NCBI RefSeq assembly: GCF_024790395.1 | Contig: NZ_JAJISC010000003.1 | Coordinates: 248,001 to 312,000, forward strand | DNA from: Halomonas dongshanensis | GTDB lineage: Bacteria; Pseudomonadota; Gammaproteobacteria; Pseudomonadales; Halomonadaceae | Length of the DNA: 64,000 nucleotides | Direction of reading: 5' to 3' | Part shown: positions 35,150-43,997 of the stretch, in pieces | Position numbering within the stretch: position 1 is the first letter of the stretch | Layout: the number at the start of each line of letters is the position of its first letter | Notes under the pieces: model-generated | Databases searched by the model: none | What the model was told of the DNA's origin: nothing | What the model saw: only the letters and a program-made list of their open reading frames with translations | Made by a program: the position numbers and the translations under genes

Positions 35150-36298
35150 TTACCACTCGGCAATGGAGCCGTCTTCATGGGTCCATACGGGGTTGCGCCA
35201 GCGATGGCCTACCTTGGCCCGCTCTTCGACGAAGGCTTCATCGATTTCGACCCCCAGGCCCGGCCCTTGCGGAATGACGCAGAAGCCGTCTTCGATCGCC
35301 AGCGCCGTCTTGTCGACCAGATAGTCGAGCACGTCGTTCCCTTGGTTGTAGTGAATGCCCATGCTCTGCTCTTGAATGAAGGCGTTGTGCGAGACGGCAT
35401 CCAGATGCAACGAAGCAGCCAGGGTCAAGGGGCCGAGCGGGCAGTGGGGCGCCAGGGCCACGTCATAGGCCGAGGCGAGCGCGGCGATCTTGAGCCCTTC
35501 GCTGATGCCGCCGCAGTGGGAGAGATCCGGCTGAACGATGTCGATCATGCCGTCTTGGAGCAGGTCGCGGAACTCGAAGCGAGTGTGTAGCCGCTCGCCG
35601 GTCGCGAGCGGGTAACCTAGCCCTCCCGCGATCTCTTTCAGGCAGGGCAGGTGCTCCGGCGCTACTGGCTCTTCGACGAACATCGGGTGATAGGGTTCGA
35701 GCTCGCGCAAAAGCGCCTTGGCCATAGGCCGATGCACGCGGCCGTGAAAGTCGATACCGATGCCGACATCCGGGCCCACCGCTTCGCGCGCTTCGCGTAC
35801 CCTTGCCACTGCCTCATCGATCTTTCTGTGCGAATCGACGATCTGCATTTCCGGCGTGCCGTTCATCTTGAATGCAGTAAAGCCCTTATCCACCAACGCC
35901 TTGGCGCCAACGCCTACGTCGGCAGGACGGTCGCCGCCAGTCCAGGCGTACATGCGCATCTTATCGCGCACCGCACCTCCAAGCAGTTGGTGCACCGGCA
36001 CGCCCAAGTCGCGCCCTTTCAAATCCCATAGCGCCTGGTCGATACCGGCAATCGCGCTCATCAAGATGGGGCCGCCGCGATAGAAACCCGCGCGGTAGAG
36101 CGTGTTCCACAAGTGTTCGATACGATGCGGGTCCTGGCCGATCAAATAGTCAGCAAGCTCGTGCACGGCGGCCTCGACCGTTGCAGCGCGGCCTTCGATG
36201 ACCGGCTCGCCCCAGCCGTAGCAGCCTTCGTCGGTCTCGATCTTGAGAAACAGCCAGCGCGGCGGTACCTGCCAGGTTTTGAGTTGGGTGATTTTCAT
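35150..36298 (-). CDS. dgoD: D-galactonate dehydratase
   Basis: 382 residues from ATG 36298, exactly the length of E. coli DgoD; AAAGGAGACGAC precedes it. Enolase-superfamily order: [36 protein letters not shown], then the metal site [13 protein letters not shown] (Asp with the D-x-H histidine), [12 protein letters not shown] (Glu), [16 protein letters not shown] (third Glu) and [14 protein letters not shown] (catalytic His). It dehydrates galactonate to 2-dehydro-3-deoxygalactonate. ATGA overlap with the regulator gene. The partial enzyme at 1-783 belongs to the same superfamily but is a different member. Confidence 0.95.
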   Translation of the reverse strand: MKITQLKTWQVPPRWLFLKIETDEGCYGWGEPVIEGRAATVEAAVHELADYLIGQDPHRIEHLWNTLYRAGFYRGGPILMSAIAGIDQALWDLKGRDLGVPVHQLLGGAVRDKMRMYAWTGGDRPADVGVGAKALVDKGFTAFKMNGTPEMQIVDSHRKIDEAVARVREAREAVGPDVGIGIDFHGRVHRPMAKALLRELEPYHPMFVEEPVAPEHLPCLKEIAGGLGYPLATGERLHTRFEFRDLLQDGMIDIVQPDLSHCGGISEGLKIAALASAYDVALAPHCPLGPLTLAASLHLDAVSHNAFIQEQSMGIHYNQGNDVLDYLVDKTALAIEDGFCVIPQGPGLGVEIDEAFVEERAKVGHRWRNPVWTHEDGSIAEW

Positions 36299-37047
36299 GT
36301 CGTCTCCTTTTGCGATGAGTGAATGCCCGGCCACGCGAGCCTTAAATCCTCAGCGGTGCGTTCGAGCACGGCACGCGCCGCCGTGGCTGCCTGCTCGCCA
36401 TCTCCACGGCGAATGGCCTCGACGATACGACCATGGCGCGCCAGGCTGTCATCGAGCGCGGTCAGAGAGTGCTGCGAGCGCTGTACCAGCGCCAGAATAG
36501 AGGGGCGCAGCAGATGCTCCATCTGCCGCCATACGAGGTTGTGGCTGGCTTGGTAGACGGCGTCGTGAAAGGCCACATCGTATTCGGCGTGCTCCAGGCG
36601 CTTCTGGGCACTGGTCGCCGTTTTTGCCATCCCTTCGAACGCCGCTTCGATACGCTGTAGGTCATCGGCCGAGGCGGCCGTGGCAGCAAGCGAGGTGACT
36701 ACCGGTTCGGCGGATAGCCGAAAGGCATAGATTTCGCGGAGCAGCTGCGGGTTGAGATCGACCAGCCCCGACATCCACTCGCTCAAACGCGGATCGAGCA
36801 AGTGCCAGTCGTTCAGGTCGCGCACCAGCGTCCCCCGACCTGCCGTACGCACGATGAGCCCCGTGGCGGCCAATTGGGTCAGCGCATTGCGCACCAGGTT
36901 ACGACTAACGCCAAAATGGGCGGCTACATCCAGCTCGCGAGGGAATAGATCTCCCGGTAGCCAGTGGCTGGTCAACAGCGCTCGACCCAAAATACGCGCC
37001 AAATCATCGGCGTCGCCCACGTGCGCAGACAAGGTATCCAGGCTCAT
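36295..37047 (-). CDS. dgoR: GntR-family (FadR subfamily) regulator, DgoR-like
   Basis: 250 residues. N-terminal winged helix: [43 protein letters not shown]-terminal FCD ligand domain with the metal-binding pattern D...H...H, seen in [15 protein letters not shown] and [13 protein letters not shown]. DgoR is the galactonate-responsive repressor of dgo genes. It is the first gene of the operon and its own promoter contains the perfect palindrome at 37086-37100, so autoregulation is likely. The same palindrome core before the symporter at 21267 suggests a second target. Confidence 0.92.
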   Translation of the reverse strand: MSLDTLSAHVGDADDLARILGRALLTSHWLPGDLFPRELDVAAHFGVSRNLVRNALTQLAATGLIVRTAGRGTLVRDLNDWHLLDPRLSEWMSGLVDLNPQLLREIYAFRLSAEPVVTSLAATAASADDLQRIEAAFEGMAKTATSAQKRLEHAEYDVAFHDAVYQASHNLVWRQMEHLLRPSILALVQRSQHSLTALDDSLARHGRIVEAIRRGDGEQAATAARAVLERTAEDLRLAWPGIHSSQKETT

Positions 37048-37085
37048 ACGGCACTCTTCATTAGCGATAATGAAGCGAGTCTATA

Positions 37086-37100
37086 AAATGTCTGACATTT
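37086..37100. promoter_or_regulatory. Perfect 15-bp palindrome in the dgoR promoter
   Basis: AAATGTCTGACATTT, seven-base arms around a central T, 39 nt before the dgoR ATG. Core TGTCTGACAT recurs at 21267-21276 before the sugar symporter. Confidence 0.75.
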
Positions 37101-37166
37101 AGGCTATGCGGCTTTTGGCTAGGGTAGGCGCATAGATAGGAGAATCAATAGGCCCCATTATCGCTA

Positions 37167-37424
37167 TTACGGCTGTACCTTGGCCCTGCTCGACGCGGTA
37201 ATGATCTCACCACCATGGTCGGTTTTGCAGCCCAAGTAAGCCGTGGGCTTACCATCGTGAGTGGAGTGGCTGGAACCTTCGATAATCGTAGCGCCGCACG
37301 CCGTCTTGTCGCCCACACGAGCCACGGGCTGGCCCTCCACGCAGGAGGGCGAACCGGAGATGATTTCGGTGGTGCCGTGAACAGGACAGCGGTGAAGGTC
37401 GCCTTTGCGGGCGATGGGTTTCAT
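37167..37424 (-). CDS. PAAR-domain protein, type VI secretion spike tip
   Basis: 85 residues from ATG 37424, overlapping the stop of the previous gene as ATGA. Three PAAR-like repeats with metal ligands: GDLHRCPVHGTTEIISGSPS, ARVGDKTACGATIIEGSSHS and AYLGCKTDHGGEIITASS. The His/Cys spacing matches the zinc-bound cone that sharpens the VgrG trimer. It is last in a five-gene minus-strand operon led by vgrG. No extra toxin domain is fused. Confidence 0.92.
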   Translation of the reverse strand: MKPIARKGDLHRCPVHGTTEIISGSPSCVEGQPVARVGDKTACGATIIEGSSHSTHDGKPTAYLGCKTDHGGEIITASSRAKVQP

Positions 37425-38332
37425 CGGCAGATTTCCCACTGGCCGTTGCGGTTGATGAAATAGGGTCTAATAAAAGTAGCGGCATCCTTGGTTCCAACAT
37501 GACTAAATACAATGGGAACATTAACACCCTGAGTTGTTAGCCAAGCCACACGATTACCTGCTCCGAGGTTTAGTGTCATGGGCTCTTCGGGCAAATCGTC
37601 CAATTGGTATACATCCGGGTTATCAAAGTACATGTCGTAGCTGAACCGATGGCGCACATACTCTTCTGGCGTATTTGAGGCAATGGCCAGCTCTTCGGTT
37701 CTTGTGGAGGCGGCGTCCTGCAAGGCGTCATTATCGCCCGCTGCAAACAGGGCATGCAGGCGACGATACGCGCGGGTCAGGCTATCCCTAGTGGCCGCGT
37801 TGTCTTGCAGAATATCGCCCTCTTCCCAGCACCAGGTGGGCATGGATTGGCGATTGTTAAAGGGTACTGTTAGCCTGAAGTTGTCCTGATCCCAGTTAAT
37901 ATCACTTTCTCGTGGTTGCACCGGAGCTGCCGGATTTGTCGCTACAATTTCAGGCGTGGCGTCTTCTATACCGGGCATCATCACCACTTCAAATGCCGTT
38001 TTTGCATCAGTGTTGGGATTGTCACCGGGTTCCCAATACTCGACGGAGAGGCGAAGCTCATGCTGCTCTTCGAAGGGCTCAGCAGATGGCACTGGCCAAG
38101 CATAAAATTGTAGAGCGTTGCGCCCATTTTTAACGTACTCGGTTATGGGTAGCATTGTATTTTGCTCACTCTGTACCCCTTTGAAATTGAGCATGATGTC
38201 CTGTATATCGATGGAAGATGCCAAGCCATTCACACTCCAACGAACGCCAAACTGATACTCGATTTCCTGTGCCATCGCTTGCCCTCCCATAGTAAGCGCT
38301 GTCGATAAAATTGATGTGACAAGTATTTTCAT
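37421..38332 (-). CDS. Exported protein of unknown function, candidate immunity protein
   Basis: 303 residues from ATG 38332 (a GTG at 38347 is possible). Residues 1-22 are a signal peptide ending AMAQ, so it is periplasmic. I do not recognise a family. Visible: a beta-rich N-terminal half (YQFGVRWSVNGLASSIDIQD), MPTWCWEEGDILQDNAATRD, a helical middle (LTRAYRRLHALFAAGDNDAL) and C-terminal FIRPYFINRNGQWEICR with two lone cysteines in total. It follows the unknown 672-aa protein by 19 nt and overlaps the PAAR gene. Position between cargo and PAAR is typical of an immunity gene; that role is inference. Confidence 0.6.
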   Translation of the reverse strand: MKILVTSILSTALTMGGQAMAQEIEYQFGVRWSVNGLASSIDIQDIMLNFKGVQSEQNTMLPITEYVKNGRNALQFYAWPVPSAEPFEEQHELRLSVEYWEPGDNPNTDAKTAFEVVMMPGIEDATPEIVATNPAAPVQPRESDINWDQDNFRLTVPFNNRQSMPTWCWEEGDILQDNAATRDSLTRAYRRLHALFAAGDNDALQDAASTRTEELAIASNTPEEYVRHRFSYDMYFDNPDVYQLDDLPEEPMTLNLGAGNRVAWLTTQGVNVPIVFSHVGTKDAATFIRPYFINRNGQWEICR

Positions 38333-38351
38333 AAAGTTATTACCCACGCCG

Positions 38352-40370
38352 TTAAAAAGGATGAAATTCGCCGGTCCAACCTTCGGCCAAACGGTAGCCT
38401 AGAACTTGGCCATCCTCTTGCCACCGAGTTCCGTCCTCTGTCTCGACCACTTGAGAAGCGCTTCGCTGAATTTGGTGATTTGCATTGGGTCGGCCACCAG
38501 CACCTGGTTGGCGACTATTTACAGTATCGCCATCCGCCTTCTTGTACCCTTGCACTCGCAACATGGCGCCCGTATGGGAGAGCTGATACCCCCAACGCCC
38601 CAATTCATCACTTGTCAGGGTGATGCTGCCACTGGTCGATACTTCGACGCCGTACTTGAAGACGGTGCGTTCAGTAAACAGGCTATCGAAGTAACCCAAT
38701 AGCCCCCCAGCGACCAGTGCTTTCAAGGTAATGCTCACGCCACCTTCCATTCCTCCGCTACTTAATTCACCATTCTGGAAGTCGTACGCGTAGCGCAGCA
38801 TATGATTGCCCAACGTTTCCTCCGTGGGCTCAGGCCCAACGCCTAACCCCACCTCCATGAACAGCGCGGCTTCAACCCGCCCTTCCGCAAAATACCAGTC
38901 GAAGCCCTCTTCGAGATTATCCAGAAACTTGACGAGAGCCGTGCCCCCGCCGGTACCTCTGGCGGCTATTTTCAGCGCTGCGTAGATATCGAGCCGAATA
39001 CCACATTCATAGGCGAGTGACAGCCCGGGCGTAATACGCCAACTGGTTCCGGGGCCGCCGCTCTCCTCGACCTGCTCACTTGTGGCTCCCAGCATCAGTT
39101 CCGGGCCACGGGTATAGAAGCTGAACAGTTTGCTGCGGTCGCTCTCCGTAGCACTAAGGTTTTGGGCAATGCGCTGTGAGGCACTGCTCAGCGTATCGAT
39201 GAACCGCTCGATCGTGCTTTGCTGTTGCCGCTGGTTTTCCGCCTGCCGCAATGAAGGGCCAGTGTCATAGGTGGTGGTTTGACTGGGGCTAGTGCCCAGC
39301 GTGATGGTTCGGTTATCGGCGCCGCATACGGCGGTCATGCCAGCATGAAATCCCCAGCCTTGTCGCTGGGTGACCTGTCTTACGCGCGACCCCATACTTA
39401 GCTCGGCGGCCGCCATTCGCCCTTCCTGCTTTTCGACAGGACGGGTATCGATGCTGGGTGGAGCGATCGTGATCAAACCATCAAGTTTGAGCTGGGGTAG
39501 AGTCACCGACGTAAAAGAAAAGTCATTGGTACCGTCGTAGCTAATGTTGAAGTGCTGCCGATGGATCATCTCATCCCGCTTCATGAGGATATTCAGCAAT
39601 AGGACGGCCAACTTGAACACGAGTTCGGCGTCGGGAGGTATAAGCCCCATTAGTATATTCGGCAGCGTGATGGGGGAAATCGGGCGCGTCATCACCGTAA
39701 AGTTGAGCGTCGTCGTTGTCCCTGGTGGGAGGGCAATACCCGAGAGCTCGGTTGTCCAGTTCACGGTGTGTTGCCCATGATGGCAATCATCGGCCAGCGT
39801 GATGGCGACGGTACCCTCATCTTTAAGCTGTGTGCCTCCAAGAAAATCCTCGAGCGTGCCGTCCCCTGTCACGAATCGTTCGGCGACAAAAAATATGCAG
39901 CCTTGGTAATCTACCAGTTCGCGTTCACCTTGCAGCGTCACCCGTGCATTGGCGCCTTCGTGGCAGAGCACTTCTACCTTCTCGATACATGGTGTTAGTG
40001 AGGCGCACTCAACGCAGGCGCCACCCATAACGGGGTCCTGCCGACTATCGCCATTTCCTTCAGCATGATGGGGAGCAGATCCCGCAGCGTACGCTTCGGG
40101 TATATCGGCAGGATCCATCATCATCCGATAAACATCATCTTCTGCCAGCACGGTTCCTGGAGGAAGAGGGCTTTCAGTGAGCGGTTCAGCACCCGCGTCG
40201 AGATACGCCTGATACACGCGCTCAGTGACGTCCGATTCATCTACCGGTTCACCGTTATGCCGTTTTCGCGCAATGGAGACGATTTCATCGAAGGCATAAT
40301 CTCTATCAAAGACTCTCCACTCGTTTTTCATCAAGTACATGGCGTCTTCATAGGTTGGCTGATAGCTCAT
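38352..40370 (-). CDS. Unknown 672-aa protein, candidate type VI secretion effector
   Basis: No family recognised. Residues 1-115 are mixed helical (DYAFDEIVSIARKRHNGEPV); about 115-250 form a cysteine-rich beta region (GGACVECASLTPCIEKVEVL, YQGCIFFVAERFVTGDGTLE); 250-330 hold a hydrophobic stretch (AELVFKLAVLLLNILMKRDE); about 335-440 are polar with a Q/N-rich helix (RQAENQRQQQSTIERFIDTL); the C-terminal 200 residues alternate small residues and hydrophobics (LKALVAGGLLGYFDSLF) and could form beta strands or membrane hairpins. No signal peptide. ATGA overlap with the DUF4123 adaptor, which usually loads the gene product encoded right after it onto VgrG. Effector status is inference from position. 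Confidence 0.65.
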   Translation of the reverse strand: MSYQPTYEDAMYLMKNEWRVFDRDYAFDEIVSIARKRHNGEPVDESDVTERVYQAYLDAGAEPLTESPLPPGTVLAEDDVYRMMMDPADIPEAYAAGSAPHHAEGNGDSRQDPVMGGACVECASLTPCIEKVEVLCHEGANARVTLQGERELVDYQGCIFFVAERFVTGDGTLEDFLGGTQLKDEGTVAITLADDCHHGQHTVNWTTELSGIALPPGTTTTLNFTVMTRPISPITLPNILMGLIPPDAELVFKLAVLLLNILMKRDEMIHRQHFNISYDGTNDFSFTSVTLPQLKLDGLITIAPPSIDTRPVEKQEGRMAAAELSMGSRVRQVTQRQGWGFHAGMTAVCGADNRTITLGTSPSQTTTYDTGPSLRQAENQRQQQSTIERFIDTLSSASQRIAQNLSATESDRSKLFSFYTRGPELMLGATSEQVEESGGPGTSWRITPGLSLAYECGIRLDIYAALKIAARGTGGGTALVKFLDNLEEGFDWYFAEGRVEAALFMEVGLGVGPEPTEETLGNHMLRYAYDFQNGELSSGGMEGGVSITLKALVAGGLLGYFDSLFTERTVFKYGVEVSTSGSITLTSDELGRWGYQLSHTGAMLRVQGYKKADGDTVNSRQPGAGGRPNANHQIQRSASQVVETEDGTRWQEDGQVLGYRLAEGWTGEFHPF

Positions 40371-41728
40371 GACTGCCCCTCGTTCACGATGGGTCGAAAA
40401 TTGTCCTGCTGCATCGCTTCCTCGTCTGATGAATAGGGCGGTCTTAGCGCATGATAAACACGCCCACGTGGCAGCCAGGCCTCCAGACGGTCGCGCTTAC
40501 GCCAGGCGGCCAGCTTCGGATTTTCGAGTATTTGCCGCGCTTCATCCTGTTGGGCGGGGAAATGGTTACCGAACTCGAGCACGCACGTTGTCAGGGTGCG
40601 GGTCTGTTTTTTAGAGGCGAGGCTATAACGCTGTCCCAATTGAACCGCAGTGTGAACGGCGGATAGCAACTGCTGGGCCGTTTTCTGGGGATACTGTGGG
40701 GTCATCGAGAGCGCCAGGGCCGCCTGTGCCCGCTGCTGCATCAACGCTCCAAAGCGAGCGAACTCGTCCTGGCCAACCGCAAATTGCCGCCTATGACGGC
40801 AAGCCTCACGGGCCTGCTCGCTCAAGCTGACCTGAGTCAGGCGCCCCTGTATCTCGCTTGCCGGGGTATCGAGTTCAACGGGTGGGGCCAGCGTAAGGTC
40901 TGATGGAAACACCATCAGCGGGGAAGCAGGCACGATGATGGATCTCAACGGCGCCATAAAGGCCGCCAGTTTCCAGGGTTCGAGCGCTTGGCTCATGTCG
41001 AGCGCCACGCGTGGGTCGTAGAAGCGGAAGTAGACCGGGGCCTGCGCGTTGGCGGGTGTCCAGAGCATGGTGAACTTGCGTAGATGTAGACGTAGCTGTT
41101 TCAGGGTCGCGGTGGACTGCAGCAAGATGCCCCAGTGCTGATCATGGGGCAGGTTTTCTAGCCATGCGCGAATGTCGCTGTCGGCTTCGATGCGCACGAG
41201 CCAAGGGGCGTTGGTCTGCGTGGCGGCGTCGGTGGCGGCATAGAGGCAGGCGTGTTGGGCATCGCTGGCGAGCAACCTCTGCCGGGCCTCACGGCAGTTG
41301 ATGCCGTCCACTACCGCCCAAAGGGGCGGCTGGTGAGGGCCGAAGAGGGCGTCCCAGGTGGTTTCTGCATAGCTTACGGGCGGAATGATGGGCTCGACGA
41401 TCTCGGGTTCGGGATCTGGCAGCAGAGGAACGAGTTCCCCATAGACGACCGGTTCGCGCTCGGTCGTGGCGTGGGCCATCTCCACCAGGGTTTGGGCCAT
41501 GCCCTGGTGGCGAAAGCGTTGCAGCAGGGTCTCGACGGCGTCCAGGCGTAACAGGGCCAGGCCATCGTCGTGGAGTCGGCGTTGCAAGTGCTGGCGAACG
41601 TCTTCTTCATCGTGAGCCAGCACGGCCACCGACATGACCGCCTCATCGGCGGTCTCTTCCCAGCGGCGTGCCTGGGGCGAGAGGGCGGCAACGTGGCAGC
41701 GGGCGACCCAGTAATCGGGAGGCGACAT
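40367..41728 (-). CDS. DUF4123-domain adaptor (Tap/TEC type) for VgrG cargo loading
   Basis: 453 residues. The DUF4123 core begins near 130: LWAVVDGINCREARQRLLAS, HACLYAATDAATQTNAPWLV, WGILLQSTATLKQLRLHLRK, PVYFRFYDPRVALDMSQAL and IIVPASPL. These match Tap-1/TEC chaperones that tether a cognate effector to VgrG. An extra N-terminal domain of about 110 residues (YWVARCHVAALSPQARRWEE) and a C-terminal helical part of about 150 residues flank it. It starts 3 nt after the vgrG stop and overlaps the following unknown gene as ATGA. Confidence 0.88.
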   Translation of the reverse strand: MSPPDYWVARCHVAALSPQARRWEETADEAVMSVAVLAHDEEDVRQHLQRRLHDDGLALLRLDAVETLLQRFRHQGMAQTLVEMAHATTEREPVVYGELVPLLPDPEPEIVEPIIPPVSYAETTWDALFGPHQPPLWAVVDGINCREARQRLLASDAQHACLYAATDAATQTNAPWLVRIEADSDIRAWLENLPHDQHWGILLQSTATLKQLRLHLRKFTMLWTPANAQAPVYFRFYDPRVALDMSQALEPWKLAAFMAPLRSIIVPASPLMVFPSDLTLAPPVELDTPASEIQGRLTQVSLSEQAREACRHRRQFAVGQDEFARFGALMQQRAQAALALSMTPQYPQKTAQQLLSAVHTAVQLGQRYSLASKKQTRTLTTCVLEFGNHFPAQQDEARQILENPKLAAWRKRDRLEAWLPRGRVYHALRPPYSSDEEAMQQDNFRPIVNEGQS

Positions 41729-41731
41729 GTG

Positions 41732-43711
41732 TTATGCATCCTCCAGCGGGCAGTGGGAAACGAAGGGGCTGCCTTCACCCGCTGCCGTTTCGAGCACGGC
41801 GGGAATGGGGGGCAGGGCAGCCGCACCCGGTGAAGCCGAGCCAACGTTGAGCTGTGGAGTGACATCCACGCTGCCGCCCGATACCACTAACGCAGCGCCG
41901 CCAGCGACGAGAGTGATCTTACTGGCATCCAGAACGATTTCACCGTCAGCCTTCAACGTAATATCGCCGCCTGCCTGAGTTTGGTAGCTGCCACCAACGC
42001 GCAGGCCCCGCTCGCCATCGATCTTTTCTGAATGGTTGGTGAGGACGCTGACGTCTCGACTGCCCTCAATGGTTTCAACGCGATCTTTGGCAACGGCCAA
42101 GTAGGAGTTATTGCCTATCGTGGCCGTGTCATCGAATTCGACGCGTTTCTGACGTGAGTTTTCGACGTGCAGCTCTAGATTTTTCTGCGCATGCAGGTAA
42201 ATGAATTCCTCGCCTGCCTTGTCTTCGAAGCAGAGTTCGTTGAACCCTTCGCCTTGATGTGTCTGTGTTTTGATGCCGGTACGCGTTTTGTGTTCTGGGA
42301 GTAGATAAGGCGCAGTATTGGCGGCGTGGTAGGTGCGCCCAGTAATCAGGGGTTGGTCGGGATCGCCTTCGAGAAACGAGACGATGACCTCATGACCAAT
42401 ACGCGGTAGGGCAATGCTGCCATAGCCAGGCCCTGCCCAACCTTGTGAAACGCGAATCCAGCAGCTTGCCGACTCATCTGGCTGGGCATCGCGGTCCCAG
42501 GGAAATTGCACTTTGACACGACCGTGTTCGTCGCAGTGAATCTCTTCGCCCTGAGGGCCGACAACGAATGCCACCTGTGGGCCATCGACGCGTGGCTTGG
42601 GGTTGGGCGTCGCGCGCCAGGGAACATCGCCGGGCGTTAAGATGACGCGGTTGTGGTAGCGGGTCATGCCGCCTCGATCATCTTGGTCGGACGATGACTG
42701 AACCGTACCATCCTCTTCCAGCGCTTGCGGCTGTTCGCCATGATGAACGACATCGACGAGTTGCCAGTTACGGTTGAGCGTATCGCTGTCGTGATCGGTG
42801 AGAGTGAAGCGAAACCCGGGCGCGAGTTCGGGAAGATCGCTTTCCGCTTGGGCGCTTACGGCTTCACGGCGCAACTGTTCCAACCGAATGCGGGTAAAAG
42901 GTTTCCCTGAGGCATCGCGTTTGTAGCGGCCTGGGTAGTCATAGTGTTCGTAGTCGAGCTGCTGTCCATGCTGCTCTATATCGCGCCCAAGGTGTTCGTG
43001 GCGCTGGCCGTAGGCGGGATTCTTGAAGCTGTAATCCTTCAGCATGCTCGACGCGGGAGCCACGCGAGCGGTTTGGCGAAGCTTACGTACATGGCGAGTT
43101 GGCGCTGTACCACCCGCGCGACTGTGATAAGTACGCTCGCCAAGGTTGCCAAGCGCCATAGGGTCATCGGAAAACACCAAACGATGGGTGCTCTCTTCGA
43201 AGACGTGGTGATAGATGAGCCCCTCTTCGGCAGCCAAGCGCTCGATGAAGGCTAAGTCCGTTTCACGATACTGCACACAGTACTCGCGCTCGGCGAGCGT
43301 TCTTGCCACATCGAAGGTAACCTCATTGATACCCCGTTCATTACACAGCGTGGTAATGATGCTGACGGGATCGGCCTTCTGAAAGATGCGGGAATTATGC
43401 CGAAGAGAAAGGCGCCAAAGCGCTGGGCGTAAAACGAGATAATAAAACGTACGCCGGTGGCCGCGATCTCCCTGCGAGAACTCGCTAATCACACCGTGTA
43501 TATGCCGAAGTGCCTCTCCATTGTGCCATATCGTCAAGCTCGCCTCACGATCGAGAAGCTCTGCGGCATCTATGCTTGCATTACGGCTGGCTAGCTGCAC
43601 CTCTAACGCAAAGGGCGAGGAGTAGGCTTCACGGTGCGTGAATTCGATGACAGCCGTGTCATCGATATTAGGAAGAGAGAGGGTGAAGTGCCAACCGTTG
43701 CGCGCTGCCAT
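41732..43711 (-). CDS. vgrG: VgrG, type VI secretion spike protein
   Basis: 659 residues. N-terminal gp27-like part (FTLSLPNIDDTAVIEFTHRE; RLAAEEGLIYHHVFEESTHR), the gp5-like OB region with the family signature EIHCDEHGRVKVQFPWDRD, CWIRVSQGWAGPGYGSIALP and RIGHEVIVSFLEGDPDQPLI, then the DUF2345-type beta needle (AKDRVETIEGSRDVSVL, GDITLKADGEIVLDASKIT). No enzymatic extension is fused; the C-terminal 50 residues are proline/alanine-rich. Leads the cargo operon. No type VI sheath or membrane-complex genes are in the window, so this is an orphan cluster that must use a machine encoded elsewhere. Confidence 0.96.
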   Translation of the reverse strand: MAARNGWHFTLSLPNIDDTAVIEFTHREAYSSPFALEVQLASRNASIDAAELLDREASLTIWHNGEALRHIHGVISEFSQGDRGHRRTFYYLVLRPALWRLSLRHNSRIFQKADPVSIITTLCNERGINEVTFDVARTLAEREYCVQYRETDLAFIERLAAEEGLIYHHVFEESTHRLVFSDDPMALGNLGERTYHSRAGGTAPTRHVRKLRQTARVAPASSMLKDYSFKNPAYGQRHEHLGRDIEQHGQQLDYEHYDYPGRYKRDASGKPFTRIRLEQLRREAVSAQAESDLPELAPGFRFTLTDHDSDTLNRNWQLVDVVHHGEQPQALEEDGTVQSSSDQDDRGGMTRYHNRVILTPGDVPWRATPNPKPRVDGPQVAFVVGPQGEEIHCDEHGRVKVQFPWDRDAQPDESASCWIRVSQGWAGPGYGSIALPRIGHEVIVSFLEGDPDQPLITGRTYHAANTAPYLLPEHKTRTGIKTQTHQGEGFNELCFEDKAGEEFIYLHAQKNLELHVENSRQKRVEFDDTATIGNNSYLAVAKDRVETIEGSRDVSVLTNHSEKIDGERGLRVGGSYQTQAGGDITLKADGEIVLDASKITLVAGGAALVVSGGSVDVTPQLNVGSASPGAAALPPIPAVLETAAGEGSPFVSHCPLEDA

Positions 43712-43997
43712 GCTCGTTCCTTGAATCGTTACCCATCGAAAGCAATAGGATAATCAGCAAGATCACAAGAGCAACCCATTTATGCCAGAAATGAGCGACG
43801 TTTTAAGCGGTGTAAGATATTTCTTACAAAGCGGTGAGGTAAACGCTTACAAGTGTAACAAAATGAAATCATAAGTGAGCTTTATGGTAAGCAAGCTTGT
43901 GATTAAGTTACGGCGTAATGCCAAAATGATTACGTCTGTCTTAAACATAAAGGGCGTTTTAAATGACAACGTCCTTATACCCTTCAATGCTGGCGTT
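43712..43997. other. AT-rich intergenic region between vgrG and glk
   Basis: 286 nt with no gene. It is much more AT-rich than both neighbours and presumably contains the vgrG promoter on the minus strand. No operator or clear hairpin was identified. Confidence 0.4.
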
